From assembly GCA_029582165.1 (NCBI GenBank), contig CM055871.1, positions 27,176,802 through 27,240,801 of the forward strand: 64,000 bases of DNA, given 5' to 3'. Positions 25,142-36,900 of the stretch are shown in pieces. Numbering within the stretch: the first letter of the stretch is position 1; each line of letters starts with the position of its first letter. The notes beneath the pieces were generated by a model. That model made no database searches, had not been told where the DNA came from, and worked only from the letters and a program-made list of their open reading frames with translations. The stretch comes from Portulaca oleracea (Eukaryota > Streptophyta > Magnoliopsida > Caryophyllales > Portulacaceae). The translations under genes were made by a program, and so were the position numbers.

Positions 25142-27765
25142 TGTAGGACCTTGGGAAAAGAGTGGCTTACCTTTTTCCTGTTACGCTACTTGGCTGTGTT
25201 GTTTAATCCTTAAATAAGGATGATTTTGCTTTTAGAAACCTTTTTGATTCTTTGCGACCTTAAACATGTAAACTCACTTAAGGACAAACATTTCGGTTTG
25301 AAGTTGTCGGATCACATCGACCCCGTACCCTTATTATGGCCAAAAGGGAAGACCGAGATCACTGGAGTGATCCATAGGCCAAGCGGCCTTGGCCTTCATA
25401 TGGGCCAGGCTTGTGGCCCACTGGACCCCAGCCTTGGAAAAAGGGGTTAGAAATGGGGCAAGGCCGCTTGACCTTGCCTACTTTCTCTTCCCTTTTTTCC
25501 TCGGTTGACTCTTTGATATCGGTTCTGGGAGAGATGTTGACCCATCTTGTTAAATTAAAACAAGAGTCACAAAACGTGAGTTATGCAAGTCAAATAGAGA
25601 AGGAGTCACTAGTTGATTTAAGGAAATCACCAAACCAAGAAAACGATAAAACTCTGGCCTACGAACCTGAATTCCGAGTCCGGGGGTAAGGTTATGAGTC
25701 CAAGAGTTAAAGAACTCTTGGACTCGCCTGTTTTGAAAACAAACTATACTAAAATCGAAATTGAAATGAAAGATAGCGAGAAGAAGTTTAAAAGGTTTCA
25801 CGATGTTATATTCATGCCATGCAAGTATGATGTTTATTTACAAAATCATGTACAAGAATGATCACAATATGATTACATGGTTAAAAAATGATAAATGAAT
25901 GACCAAACCTTGCTTAATCACAAAGCATGCAAGTAGTGTGAGCAGTGGCGAAGCCACCTTGGGTCAAGGGGGGTCAATTGACCCCCCAGGTTTTTTGAAA
26001 AAAAAAATTAGTTTAGAAATATTTCCATATTTAAAAATAAATATATAATAAATGATGGCATAGTTCAAGAAAATGTGAGTAGCTCAATGGTCTGGCTGCT
26101 ATCACTTCCTGGCGCGCGCCTAGTTGTCTGAACTCCCGGGTTCAATTAGCTCTAGCAGTTTGATCTAATTCTTTTTTCCTTCGCCCAATGAGGAGTAGTC
26201 AATTCCCTCCTGCCCTACTCCCTCCCGCGCCTTACATTCGATCACGGGCTAGTCGTACACAATTAATTTATTAACTTTGTTAAATTTGTATTGAATAATT
26301 AATAAATTTACTAATTTAGTTTTATAATTTATGAATAGAATGATTAGGTTCTTGGTTATATTTTTATCTACATTCTAGATTATTGTTTGATTGATTGATT
26401 ACAATTTAAAATATTATTGCTAGATAATGATTGCGTTATTGTTAATTGTTGATTGTTAATAATCATGTATGAATATTTTTTATCGGAAGTTTTGAATTTA
26501 TAAAGTTAATTCATTCTTTTAATTGTTTGTCAACTTCAAAGGGATAAATTTTTTAGTACGAGCGTAAAGATATCACATAGTTCAAGTTATGTGACAAAAA
26601 TTATCCATCTTTTCAAGAAAGTACTCATCCATCAGTTAGCAATGAACCGCCCCCTATCACTAATCCCTCTTCTTTTGGGAGAGTTTGTGTTGATATAAAT
26701 GCTCTTTCGTCAGATCCGTGCGAAAGAAAACCAAAATTAAGTTATCATCCAAATGATCGCGGAAAATTTTAGATTTAATGTATGGATTTTTATTTTCAAA
26801 ACTATGTTATTAAACTTTGTATTATATGAATATGTTAAATTTTCAGAATTTGTTCCTATATAATTAGTTTTTTTTTTAATTAAATTCTATCTTGACACCC
26901 TAACTTTAAATCCTAGCTTCGCCACTGAGTGTGAGGACAAGGAAGAACCGAAGTCAATGCGTATGATTTCTTTTGGTATTGATACCGCGATAATCTCGAG
27001 GCTTTAATGTGAGAATTGTGAGGGATGAGAGGGAATTTTGAGAAAGGTTTTGAGAGGAGTTGTGATGATTTGTTGATGATCTGAATGGTGGAATGGCGAT
27101 ATTTGTAGGCAAAAAGGGGGAAGTATTCGGATGGAAGGAGGAGGCACGATCCACATTTCATGCCCATAATCCTCCATCAAGGCCGCTTGACCTTTGATTC
27201 TGCATGAGTCAACGATGCCAAGCAGATGTCACGAGATCTTTTGATTGGGGCAGAGGCGCAAAGCTGACGTGGCAACTGTGAAGGCCAAGCGGCCTATGCA
27301 AGGTCCTTTACACAGATTTTTGACATGGTAAAGAGCGCGGGCTGTCTGTGGGGTGAACAAGGCCAAGCAGCTTTGAGTCTTTGTGCTGAGCAAGGTCAAG
27401 TGGCTTTTGAGTCTTCCATGTCTGCCTTTGGGCCTAGAAACTAGGCAAGGCCGCTTGGCCTTGGCGTCAGGCTAGTTCAAGTTCAAACAACCATAACTCT
27501 TTCATCCGGATTCCGACTGAGACAATTCAAAAGGCGTTGGAAAGATTATGATGTGTACTTTATGTTCATAAAAAGAAATAAGGCCAATGAACCTTGTGGA
27601 AAAGTTGAGATTCAAAAGGGTGAACACATGGATATAGAAAGGGTGGAAAATGAAGGTTTTGTGGTGGTGTGGTTTGGTGAGGTGACTAAAAAGTAAGCAA
27701 GGCTAGACAACTTTTGAGGGCTACTTTGAGCTTTTTGTGGTTGTTGGGCTCGACCCGTGAGTAAA
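25142..27765. mobile_element. Decayed LTR-like repeat, unclassified, interrupted by a hAT element
   Basis: No coding domain. It may start at TGTAGGACCTTGGG (25142) and ends before a LINE RT remnant. The region repeatedly contains the near-palindrome AAGGCCAAGCGGCCTT or a variant (about 25376, 25461, 27180, 27285, 27362, 27402, 27447), similar in style to motifs in the other LTRs of this window. Boundaries and family are uncertain. Confidence 0.4.
25943..26927. mobile_element. hAT element, internally deleted, 8-bp target duplication
   Basis: Ends CAGTGGCGAAGCCA / TAGCTTCGCCACTG with AGTGTGAG on both sides (25935-25942, 26928-26935). Near 26700-26765 the plus strand encodes SSDPCERKPKLSYHPNDRGK, resembling the conserved region before the transposase in plant TTF-type hAT proteins. 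No full transposase remains. At 26080-26150 sequences resembling RNA polymerase III A (TAGCTCAATGGT) and B (GGGTTCAATTAGC) boxes occur. Confidence 0.85.
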
Positions 27766-28740
27766 ACCTACCTCAACAGCTTGTTGCAATAAACCTGTAA
27801 AACCCTTAACCACCAAAATCAATAAGTAGGGTGAAATAGGGTCGCCTTGTCTCCACTCTCGAGACGGAAACACTTTGGATTGACTGCTGCTCATTCACTA
27901 AAATATTAGATGAGACTAAAAGATATATAGTTCGTAACAACTTGGACCCAGCTAGCCTGAAAGTCCATCTTTATAAGAAGCTCCTTGAGGCAACCTTGTC
28001 GTAGAGCTTACTCATGTCTAGTTTGACAGCCATAATGCCTGTACGACCTACATATCTCCTTTTCATAGTATAGAAGAGTTCAGTAACAATCAACACATTA
28101 TCCATAATAAGCCTTCCCGACATGAAACCACTCTAGTTAGGGGAACTAATAGTAGGTAAAAGACATTCAGGCGATTTGCCAAGGCTTTAGAAGCAATTTT
28201 TTATAGCACATTCAGTCGATAGGCATATATTGGGTAATGTCAATCCGGGACTTAACCTTGGGTATCAAGGTGATTAAAGTTTGGTTCAAATCAAAAGCAA
28301 AATAATCACCCATTAAAATATACCTCACAAAAGACACCACATCAGACTAAACAATGTTCCAAAAATGTTGAAAGAAAATGACATGCATACCATCCGGCCT
28401 AGGGGCCTTGAGGGGATGCATTTGGAGCAAAGCCTGGTCAAACCCATCAGGGCTTGGTTCATATCTTCTATGATCATGTTTAACCCCTGCAAGGGCCTGG
28501 TCAAACCCACCAGGGCTTATAGTTTCAAACAATGACGAGAAGTAGCTTGTGATGATGTTTGAGTTCTCGTCCCTATGAGTGACGATGTCACCATTAGAGT
28601 TCTTGAGCTGAGCCATTTTATTCCTCCTTGCCCTTTGTCTTACTTTGTGGTGAAATTGTGTTGTATTTTTCTCCCCATCCCTTAATTCTAGAGCTCTACC
28701 TCTCATATATCAATACCGCACCTTTTGCCCCGAAAAATCA
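27766..28740 (-). pseudogene. LINE-1 reverse transcriptase remnant
   Basis: Minus-strand frames read in order: FHHKVRQRARRNKMAQLKN, SYFSSLFET, QMHPLKAPRPDGM (normally KAPGPDG), a VKLDMSKLYDKV segment near 28030, and WRQGDPISPYLLIL near 27850. These are plant L1 RT blocks. Stops and frameshifts interrupt them. The catalytic YADD region and 3' end are missing, cut off at the LTR-like repeat. Confidence 0.88.
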
Positions 28741-29769
28741 TCTAATTTTGCTGCAGCTCTCTACATAGGGTCCAAAGGCAGCTGGGTTATTGGGCCACTT
28801 TGAATCAGGCGCAATCATTTATCAACTTCAACAATTTTCTTGTCTAACCCACTGATTTTTCACCTTCCCTAATCATAGAGTTTACTCTTGCAGTTCTCAA
28901 CCTTTTTGCATGCAGTACCCTATATTTTCAAACTCATTTGTGGGTACCCTTAATGTTTAGGTTAGTAATTCTTAGGTACTTTTCCAACAACGGAGCTAAA
29001 GTTTTCAATATGTCTTAGGCGAGAAGGGGATTGTGCATATGAGTTGACTAAAATATCCTTGTTTGTTATAAAACCAAAATGTTCATTCTTATTTATTATA
29101 AATAAAAGAAGAAATCCCCTCATCCCCTTCCTAAATTTTGATCTTCTGTCTCTTCTCCTTTGTCTGCTTCACATCTTCTCTTTTCCCTCTCAAGCAGCAA
29201 CAATGAAAGCTATTGAAAGGAAGCTAGGAGAATCTTGGAATTTCTCCCTCAATTGAAAGTGGCATTACCAATGATTTTTGGACTTCCTACAAGGCTACAA
29301 ATTCAATTAAAGTTCCAGTCTTTGACTACGATGAACTTCTTGTTGATTTTCATACTGAATTAGGTGTGCTGCAGCGAAGATGAGGGCGGGAACTGAAAGA
29401 GATGGAAGAAGATGGGGAAAGGAGGTGGGCAGAATCAGAGTGAACAAATGAATTTAAAGCTAGAACCTTTATAAGATTTTTTTCGTTGATGCAGTAGATT
29501 GAATAGTAATAATGAAGTTTTTGGAATAGAAAAAAAAGAGTTAAGAAAAATTGAGCTTTTGAGCGCCATTAATGGAGATGGGGATGAAGAGAAAGAAGAA
29601 GAATAAGAGTATTTCGGTCCCTAAACCGCTTGCATTTTCTCAGAAAAATATCTTATAATTACAAATCCAAAAAATAAGGGTGCTTTTAAAAATTTGGAGT
29701 ACCAAAAAATAGTTTCCTCAAATCATGGGGTATTTCCGAGTAACTTTTTAGATATTTATCTAAAACTAG
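28741..29769. other. Intergenic DNA with a weak inverted-repeat element
   Basis: GTACCCTATATTTTCAAACT near 28917 resembles the reverse complement of sequence near 29690-29740 (GGTACTCC, ATACCCCATGATTT), suggesting a degraded MULE-like element of about 0.85 kb. No gene is supported. Confidence 0.35.
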
Positions 29770-30295
29770 ATTCTAGTAATCCTTACTTTCACCAATTGGA
29801 TAACAATAATCAATACTTTCATTTTGGATTCCGGTGGTCCAAAAACAAATGAAATTGGATTGCAGTGGGTACAAAATCTAGCTCCACATTCTTTTTATTA
29901 AAGTTTAATTTCTGCACCATATTGTTTTTGTCTTTTTCATTCATGTCCTCAGAAAGGTGATAAAGTGTAGTTACTAAATTTTTTTTAAAATTGTTTTTTA
30001 GAATGCGAGCAATTGTTACGATTTTTTAAAAGGAATAAAAGTGAAAAGTTAGTAAAAAATCATAAAAAATTGAAAAAAATTCAAGAGAAACACCATAAAT
30101 TCATTAAAAATCGCGGTAAAGCATTATACTAAGTTCTGAATCAAATGCCACTTAGAATCTATGGAATTTAGGGTATACTTTCGGTGTTGTCCCATAAAAA
30201 TCCAATTTTATTTCTTTTTGAACCACCAGAATTCAAAACTAAAGTAGAGATTATTACTATACAATTGGTGAAAGTAGGGATTATTAAAACCTTTT
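29770..30295. mobile_element. Inverted-repeat element just upstream of VPS24
   Basis: The left end (CTAGTAATCCTTACTTTCACC and following text to CCGGTGGTCC) matches the reverse complement of the right end (GGTGAAAGTAGGGATTATTA) for about 70 bp. No transposase. It ends roughly 0.7 kb before the VPS24 ATG and so lies next to its likely promoter. Confidence 0.65.
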
Positions 30296-30982
30296 AAAAA
30301 AAGTAAAATAAAATAAATAGCTTGAAACTGTGTTTCATTCGATAGGAATCTGCACTACTTCATCCAACCCCCCTTTACTCTTTTCTGGTACATTGCGCGG
30401 GCGGTGTCCATCTTTGATCCGGTAAAAATCTCCATACTCATTTGTATTTGTTCGAAAGGGTTTTGTGATTCTCTCTTTCACTCTCTCACAAATCTCCCCA
30501 ATTGGTTTGAGAAACTACGCCTAATCAAATACAATTTTTGCTGGGGGCCTTCAATTAATTCGTTAAAATTTCACTTTGTTGATTAGGTTGGATTTCTGGG
30601 GTAGAAAAAAGGTGAAATTCTTCCCGCAGGATCTGCTTGTTTGATTCTCAACCACGGAGGCCTTGGACCGATTTGTCGATCTCTCTTCTATTCAGTTCTT
30701 CTGAGTTTCGCCTCTTCTTCTCGTCTTCCTTATGAGGATTCAGCTTTAGGTGACAATTTCTCCAGCTTGATCTTGTGTATTTCTCCGGATTGATCTTGTG
30801 TATTTTGTTCGTATAGTTTTCAATCTTAATTGGTAGATAATGGGCGACGATTCCATGTTTGTTGAGCATGAGTTGATCAAGAACCCTAATTACTATCAAT
30901 TCCATCTTCGTCGTCTTCATTTCAGTAGTTTATTTTGGATTTTTTTCTCCTTTCAGTTTAGGGAAAGAGAGGTACAACAGAG

Positions 30983-33900
30983 ATGGAAAAAGTGAAGAAT
31001 TTGTTGCTTCCAAAACCGGACCCTAAGCAGCTACTAAGGGACTGGCAAAGGCGTCTTCGCCAGGAATCTCGCAATATCGACCGCCAAATTCGAGGCATGT
31101 TGTATTCAATTGAGCAAAGCATTAGCCATTAGATATAGCTTTCTGAATTGATTGCATTTGGAGGGAGGATTTTGAATGTTTATAAGAGGATATTATATTT
31201 ATGGGTATTGCTTCTGTTGTAAAATTGTAGATATTCAAAGGGAAGAGAAGAGTGTACAGAAGGCAATTAGAGAGGCTGCAAAGAGAAATGACATGGGTTC
31301 TGCGAAGGTATTATATTTGCATCATCACTATTATTGCTATTGTATCCACTTTTGTTGATCGATACCGGTTTTGGTCACAGTTATCTTCACCCCCACTTCT
31401 TTGCTTGTTTGTTTGTTTGTGGTAAAACTTGACTACTATGTGCATTATTGTCATTCAGTTTTTGTGTCATTTGCATTGCAAGTGTACTCACATGAATGTT
31501 AAAATCTTTTAGCTTAGCCTAGTTATGGTAGCCCTCTAATTTCTCTTCTCTACTTGATTTGTTAAGAAGTAGAGTCCTAGCGTTTGTTTCCTGCTATACC
31601 TGCCCTCATATTTCAACTGGGCTTTTGATCTTGGAGTTCTAGTATGAAAGACTTTACACTATAAAATTCTAAGAGAGACCATGAGGTTCTTGATTATATT
31701 TATATGATTATATCTATGGATAACTACATATGTCATTCATGCCATCCATGGATAATTGTGGATACTAGGTACCATCATGGATATAAATACGATTAAAAAT
31801 CTCATAGACTCTCCTAGAATCTCATAATCCAAGGACTTTCATGCTAAAATTCCAAAGCTAGAAACCCATTTCAACTGCAGGAAGAACTTGGTATCCTTGT
31901 ATCTTCTGCGAGTGCTTCGATAAAAATGCCACTAAACTTTTGAAAAATTGCAGATTTGCCACCCAGAATTTTCATGTCATCAAAATGCCACTAATCTCTG
32001 TTAATTGTGTAAAAAATGTCACTTTACCGGCTGTTTACCTGGAAGCAACCTAATGGAGTAGATTAATGGTGTTGGTGGTTGTGATTAAGGGAAATATACA
32101 CTTAATTAAATTAATTAACACCCTAATTAGATATTATACCCTAAAATCAGTGGTTCCTCACTTATTTCCCTCCATTTGAAAAAAAAAACCCAGTAACGTT
32201 CACCTCACTTCTTCACTCTTCATCTTCATCGCCTTTTCTTCAACCTCCACCCTTTGATTTCTGCAATGGGTATCAATTAAACCCTAAATTGAACCACAAT
32301 CGACAAAATCGCACACCAGGGAAGTGTTTTTGCAAGGATTGAAGGTCTGTATGGTTGACATTCATACCCGGTTAGTTTCTCCAAAAACCCTAATTTAATG
32401 GTGCAGAAGGTTTAGCCATGGCAGATTTTGGGAAAGTTAGGGTTTTTCGGAGGCACAAGGAAGAAGAAACAGGGAATCCCTAATTTTTAAGCCCTAAATG
32501 AAGAAGAAGAAGCACTGAGGGGAGCTCGTTAATGGCGGAGAAGAAGAGGAAGAAGAAGATGAAAAGAAGATGAAGAATCAGGGGGGAAAGGGAGTAAATA
32601 TAGCTGGTAAAAAAAATAAAGGGGGGAGGGGTAATTAATTTTGGTTGGTAAAAAAATTAATAGGGTAGGTTTAATGTTTAATGAAGAAGTGACTGGCTAC
32701 TGCAGATAAACAGCCGGTAAAGTGGCATTTTTTACACAGTTAACAGAGTTTAGTGGCATTTTGATGACATGAAAATTTCGGGTGGCAAATTTGCAATTTT
32801 TCAAAAGTTTAGTGACATTTTCATCGAAGCACTCTATCTTCTGCAGTTGACAAGATAACTTGTTGGGCTTTAAAATTAAGCCTCTGCAAATATGGAATAC
32901 CTTTTGGAGTTTGTTTAATTGACATCCTAGGCATACATAGTTGTGAATACCCTGCGATCTGTTAATTGCATTATGGTAGGAAGGAGCACTAAACACTTCT
33001 GGGATATTTTTGAGTAACTAAATTGTAGATTTTGCGCATTTGGTCACTTGAGATTGCTTTTCATCATTCAACCACTGTGAGACCTTCTAAATTTACTTGT
33101 ATATCTTTCTGCCTTTACCCCCCATTATGAAGGCTAGAGCTCTCTAGCATGGTAGTTTTGGACGCAGTTGTTTGGGCTTAGGAAGAAGGTATAGTTGTAT
33201 AGGTTAACTGCAATACAGATGATGATACTTAACATAGTAAAAAAATAGCATGTAAAGAAACAGATCACATATTTAATGACACAAGGTATCGGCTGATTGG
33301 ACTTTCTATGCTGAGCTATATATCCATCTAAGTTTTCTAAGGTTTGTGTAAGTGTCAAGTATGGGACTTACGTCTAACAACTTTTGTATCATACAGGAGA
33401 GTACTGTGTATGATTGAGCTTGTTTTTTTGCGATGCATGTGGCTGGTGAATAACTTGGATCTTGTTAAACTGTTGCATGTATCTTATTAGATTTTTTAAG
33501 TATACCCTTACTGCAGTTTTAGCGTTTTTATGTATTTTTTTTTCGATTGCATTCTGTTTTCTAGAGTCACCAAACATCAAAAGGGTGATGGTTATGTGAT
33601 GGACTATGCGATCATGTTAACTACTGGTTTTTTTTTTTCTCATGTATAAGAGATTTATATTAATTTTCTTCAACTTCTTCATCGGTAGAAGTTGATTTTT
33701 GTTTGAAACTATGTTTCAGGCTCTTGCTAAGGAAATCGTACGATCAAGAAAAACTGTGAATCGCCTTTACGAGAATAAAGCTCAACTAAATTCAGTATCA
33801 ATGCACCTCGGAGAAAGTGTTGGTATGTTGGTATTTCATACTTGTAAAAGTTGCGGCCTTCTGTAGTAGCATGGAAACATTGTTTTGCAAGCTGTTTTAC

Positions 33901-36900
33901 AGTTCTTTAGCTAAAATCTAAAATTCCTCTCTTTCCATCAGTTATAGTATTTGATATTTCACTTGTTTGCTTCTGTGATCATGTAGACCTTGATCATTTC
34001 TCTCTGTTGCATGGAATTCGTACATTTGAGCTTATCTTGCACCAATCTATGCACATGTTAAGAACAAACCAACTGATGATAATTGTTGTGGAAGTGGAAG
34101 TTGATAATTCTATTTCTTCTTTCTGTCTTTATTTTCTTCAGAATCTTCATCGACCATCTTATTTATGTTATACTGTGTATTTTGCTGCTCATTGCCATCA
34201 CAAACATCAGCATCTGAAGACATCCCCCTCTTTCCTTTGTTTAGTAGGAATGCTGTAGTTACGCTTGTTAACAACTTCTTTCAACTCATCTTCACTGATT
34301 TGTTGCTATTGTGGCTATTTTGCAGCTGTTGCCCGTACTGTAGGTCATTTACAGAAGAGCGCGGAGGTGATGAAAATTGTTAATAACCTCATGAAAGCTC
34401 CAGAAGTTGCTATGACAATGCAAGAATTTAGCAAAGAGATGACCAAGGTATATTCCTAATCCCTCTTTAACTGATTACCCTTCTTTTGAGTTGCACATTT
34501 GTGCTGTCACAAGCTTGAACGGAGGTCTGACTGGCTGAGGTTTGAGAGAGAAAGGGATATGTTCTGGATCATACAAGTATGCAACCATTTGTAGCTTGAG
34601 ATCATTGTTAGAGTGTTGGGAAGCAAAAGTTTAGAGGCCAACAATAGCTTTTTGGAGGCAAGTAGCTATTTTGATTTTTGACTAAGTGCGACCATCTAGT
34701 GTGGTGTTCGGTAAACTGCTGCTTGAAATAGATGTTTGGTTCCAAAAAACTCTTTGGATGAGTTTTTCATGGAAATTACTTGCAAGGAAATGGTATTCCT
34801 TTCAAATGCAAATTAGTGGAAGCGACAGAGATGGAAGTAGTGATATGTAGATCTTAAGGGAAGATAAAGGAAGAGATATAACACATATTTTATGTGGAAA
34901 CTCAACGTGGGCAAAAAAACCACGAACGACGACTAACACGACAAATTCACTATGAATAATAGGGAGAGGATTAGAGATACAACGTGGTCTCACAAGATCG
35001 AAACTGAAAGATACAATTCTTAGTTAAAACTCTTAACCTCACAAAAATAGTGAATTTAGGTGGGATGAATTAATCTGTATCACACAAATTAATTATAATC
35101 TCCATACTTGATTTATTTGCTATCAATTGGATGATGGAATGAATAGATGGACGAATGGGGTGGAATTGATGGACAAACCGTGTCTCACATTGATGTTGCA
35201 TGATATCCTTTTATAGGCAAAGAAATCAAGATATCATCATCACCATCAAGCCTCACCATCTTTGAAAAACTATGCTTCCATTGGCTCCCTTTGTCAACCA
35301 TCTTATTAGCCACATTTTTGAAAAAAAATAGCATGTGCTTAGGCCTTGGGTCATGGGCATCAAGACTTTTGGGCCACAATTAACAATCTCCACCTTGGAC
35401 CAAAAGGATTTGACACTTGATCAAATCATTTTGTCGTCGTCGTCCTGCCCCTTCGTAGGGCACATCCCCAAAGGGCTCTCATATGCAGGAAACATCAACT
35501 AAGTCCAAGCAGTGCTCAGACTTAGTTGTGGGAAGTGGTTTAATCAACATATCTGCAGAATTCTCCAAAATATGAACCTTCTTGATAATGATTACAATCT
35601 TCCCTGCAGCGGCAATATCTCTGATGGAGTGGTATTAGAGCTCTGGTTGAGATAGCTTCAATTATGAAGTGTGATATTCCAAAATCCGATGGGAAGAGAA
35701 GTTCCACGATGTGGAGATTGCAGATGAGAGCGGTTCTCGTTCAGCATGAGTTGTGGAAGGTGATTGAATTCCTGACACGAAGTTTGACACATCGATGAGT
35801 GATGAAGACTGGAAGAAACTTTAGGATGAGATTGTAGGCGGGTTGAAGCTAAGAGAGTGTGGATTGAGTTGGAACAAAAGGCACTGGCAGGGATTTAGTT
35901 GTGCTTGGTAGAGCATGTTTTGAGATTGGTTATGGGGGTGCAAAAACCGAAGAAGCTTTGGGCAAAGCTGGAGGAATTGTACATAACAAAAAGCGTTGCC
36001 AACAAGTATCGTCGGAAGAAGAAGCTCTATAGACTACGAATTCGTGAAGTACTCCAATGCAGTCATATCTTAACGAGTTTGATTCTATCATTATTGATTT
36101 AGAATATATGGATGTGAAGTATAACAATGAGGATAAGGCTATCGACCTAATTTTGTCCCGACCACCATCATGCCGACAGTTTAAGGAGATTATGCTTTAT
36201 GGCAACTGTGGTGTTCTAAATCTTAGTGAAGTTAAACCCAGTTTGTCGTCTAAAGAAAAGTTTGATGATGATGATAATGGGAAGGCTAGTGAGGCCTTGA
36301 ACATCAAGGGTGGAGGCAATTACTGTAAGGGGAACGGTAGTAGAGGAAAGTCTCAACACCGTTCAACTAGGATTCCTCATAGGAACGAACAATAACTACA
36401 ATTATTGTGGCAAGAAGGGTCATGTCGAGAGTGCTTCTTGGGCTAAGGAGAGAGATCAAAAGCGGGGTGGTAAAGATAACCAATGTAAACTTGGTACCTT
36501 AAACTGTGTCGAGTGTGAGTTTGATGGAGAAGGGTTTATTGCTATGGATGATGCCCTTGATACTACCTTGAGTAGAGTAGCGCTATTCATCTTACCAAGA
36601 ATGATGCTTACCACTCAAAGACCAAACACATTAATATTAGATCCCACTTCATCAGAGATACTGTTGCTGCAGGGGAGATATGTGATAAGAAAAGTTCATA
36701 CTTTGGAGAATCTTGCAGATATGTTGACTAAACCACTCCCACAGCTAAGTTCGAGCATTGCTTGGGCTTAGTTGGTGTTTACTGCATATGAGAGCCCTTT
36801 GGGGCTGTGCCCTGCAAAGGGGCACGACAGTGACGAAAAACAAAATGATTTGATTAGGTGTCAAATCATTTTGTTTCAAGGTGGAGATTGTTAATTGTGG

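Noticed and set aside
26080..26150. tRNA gene
   Set aside because: Box-like motifs only; I could not form a cloverleaf with an acceptor stem.
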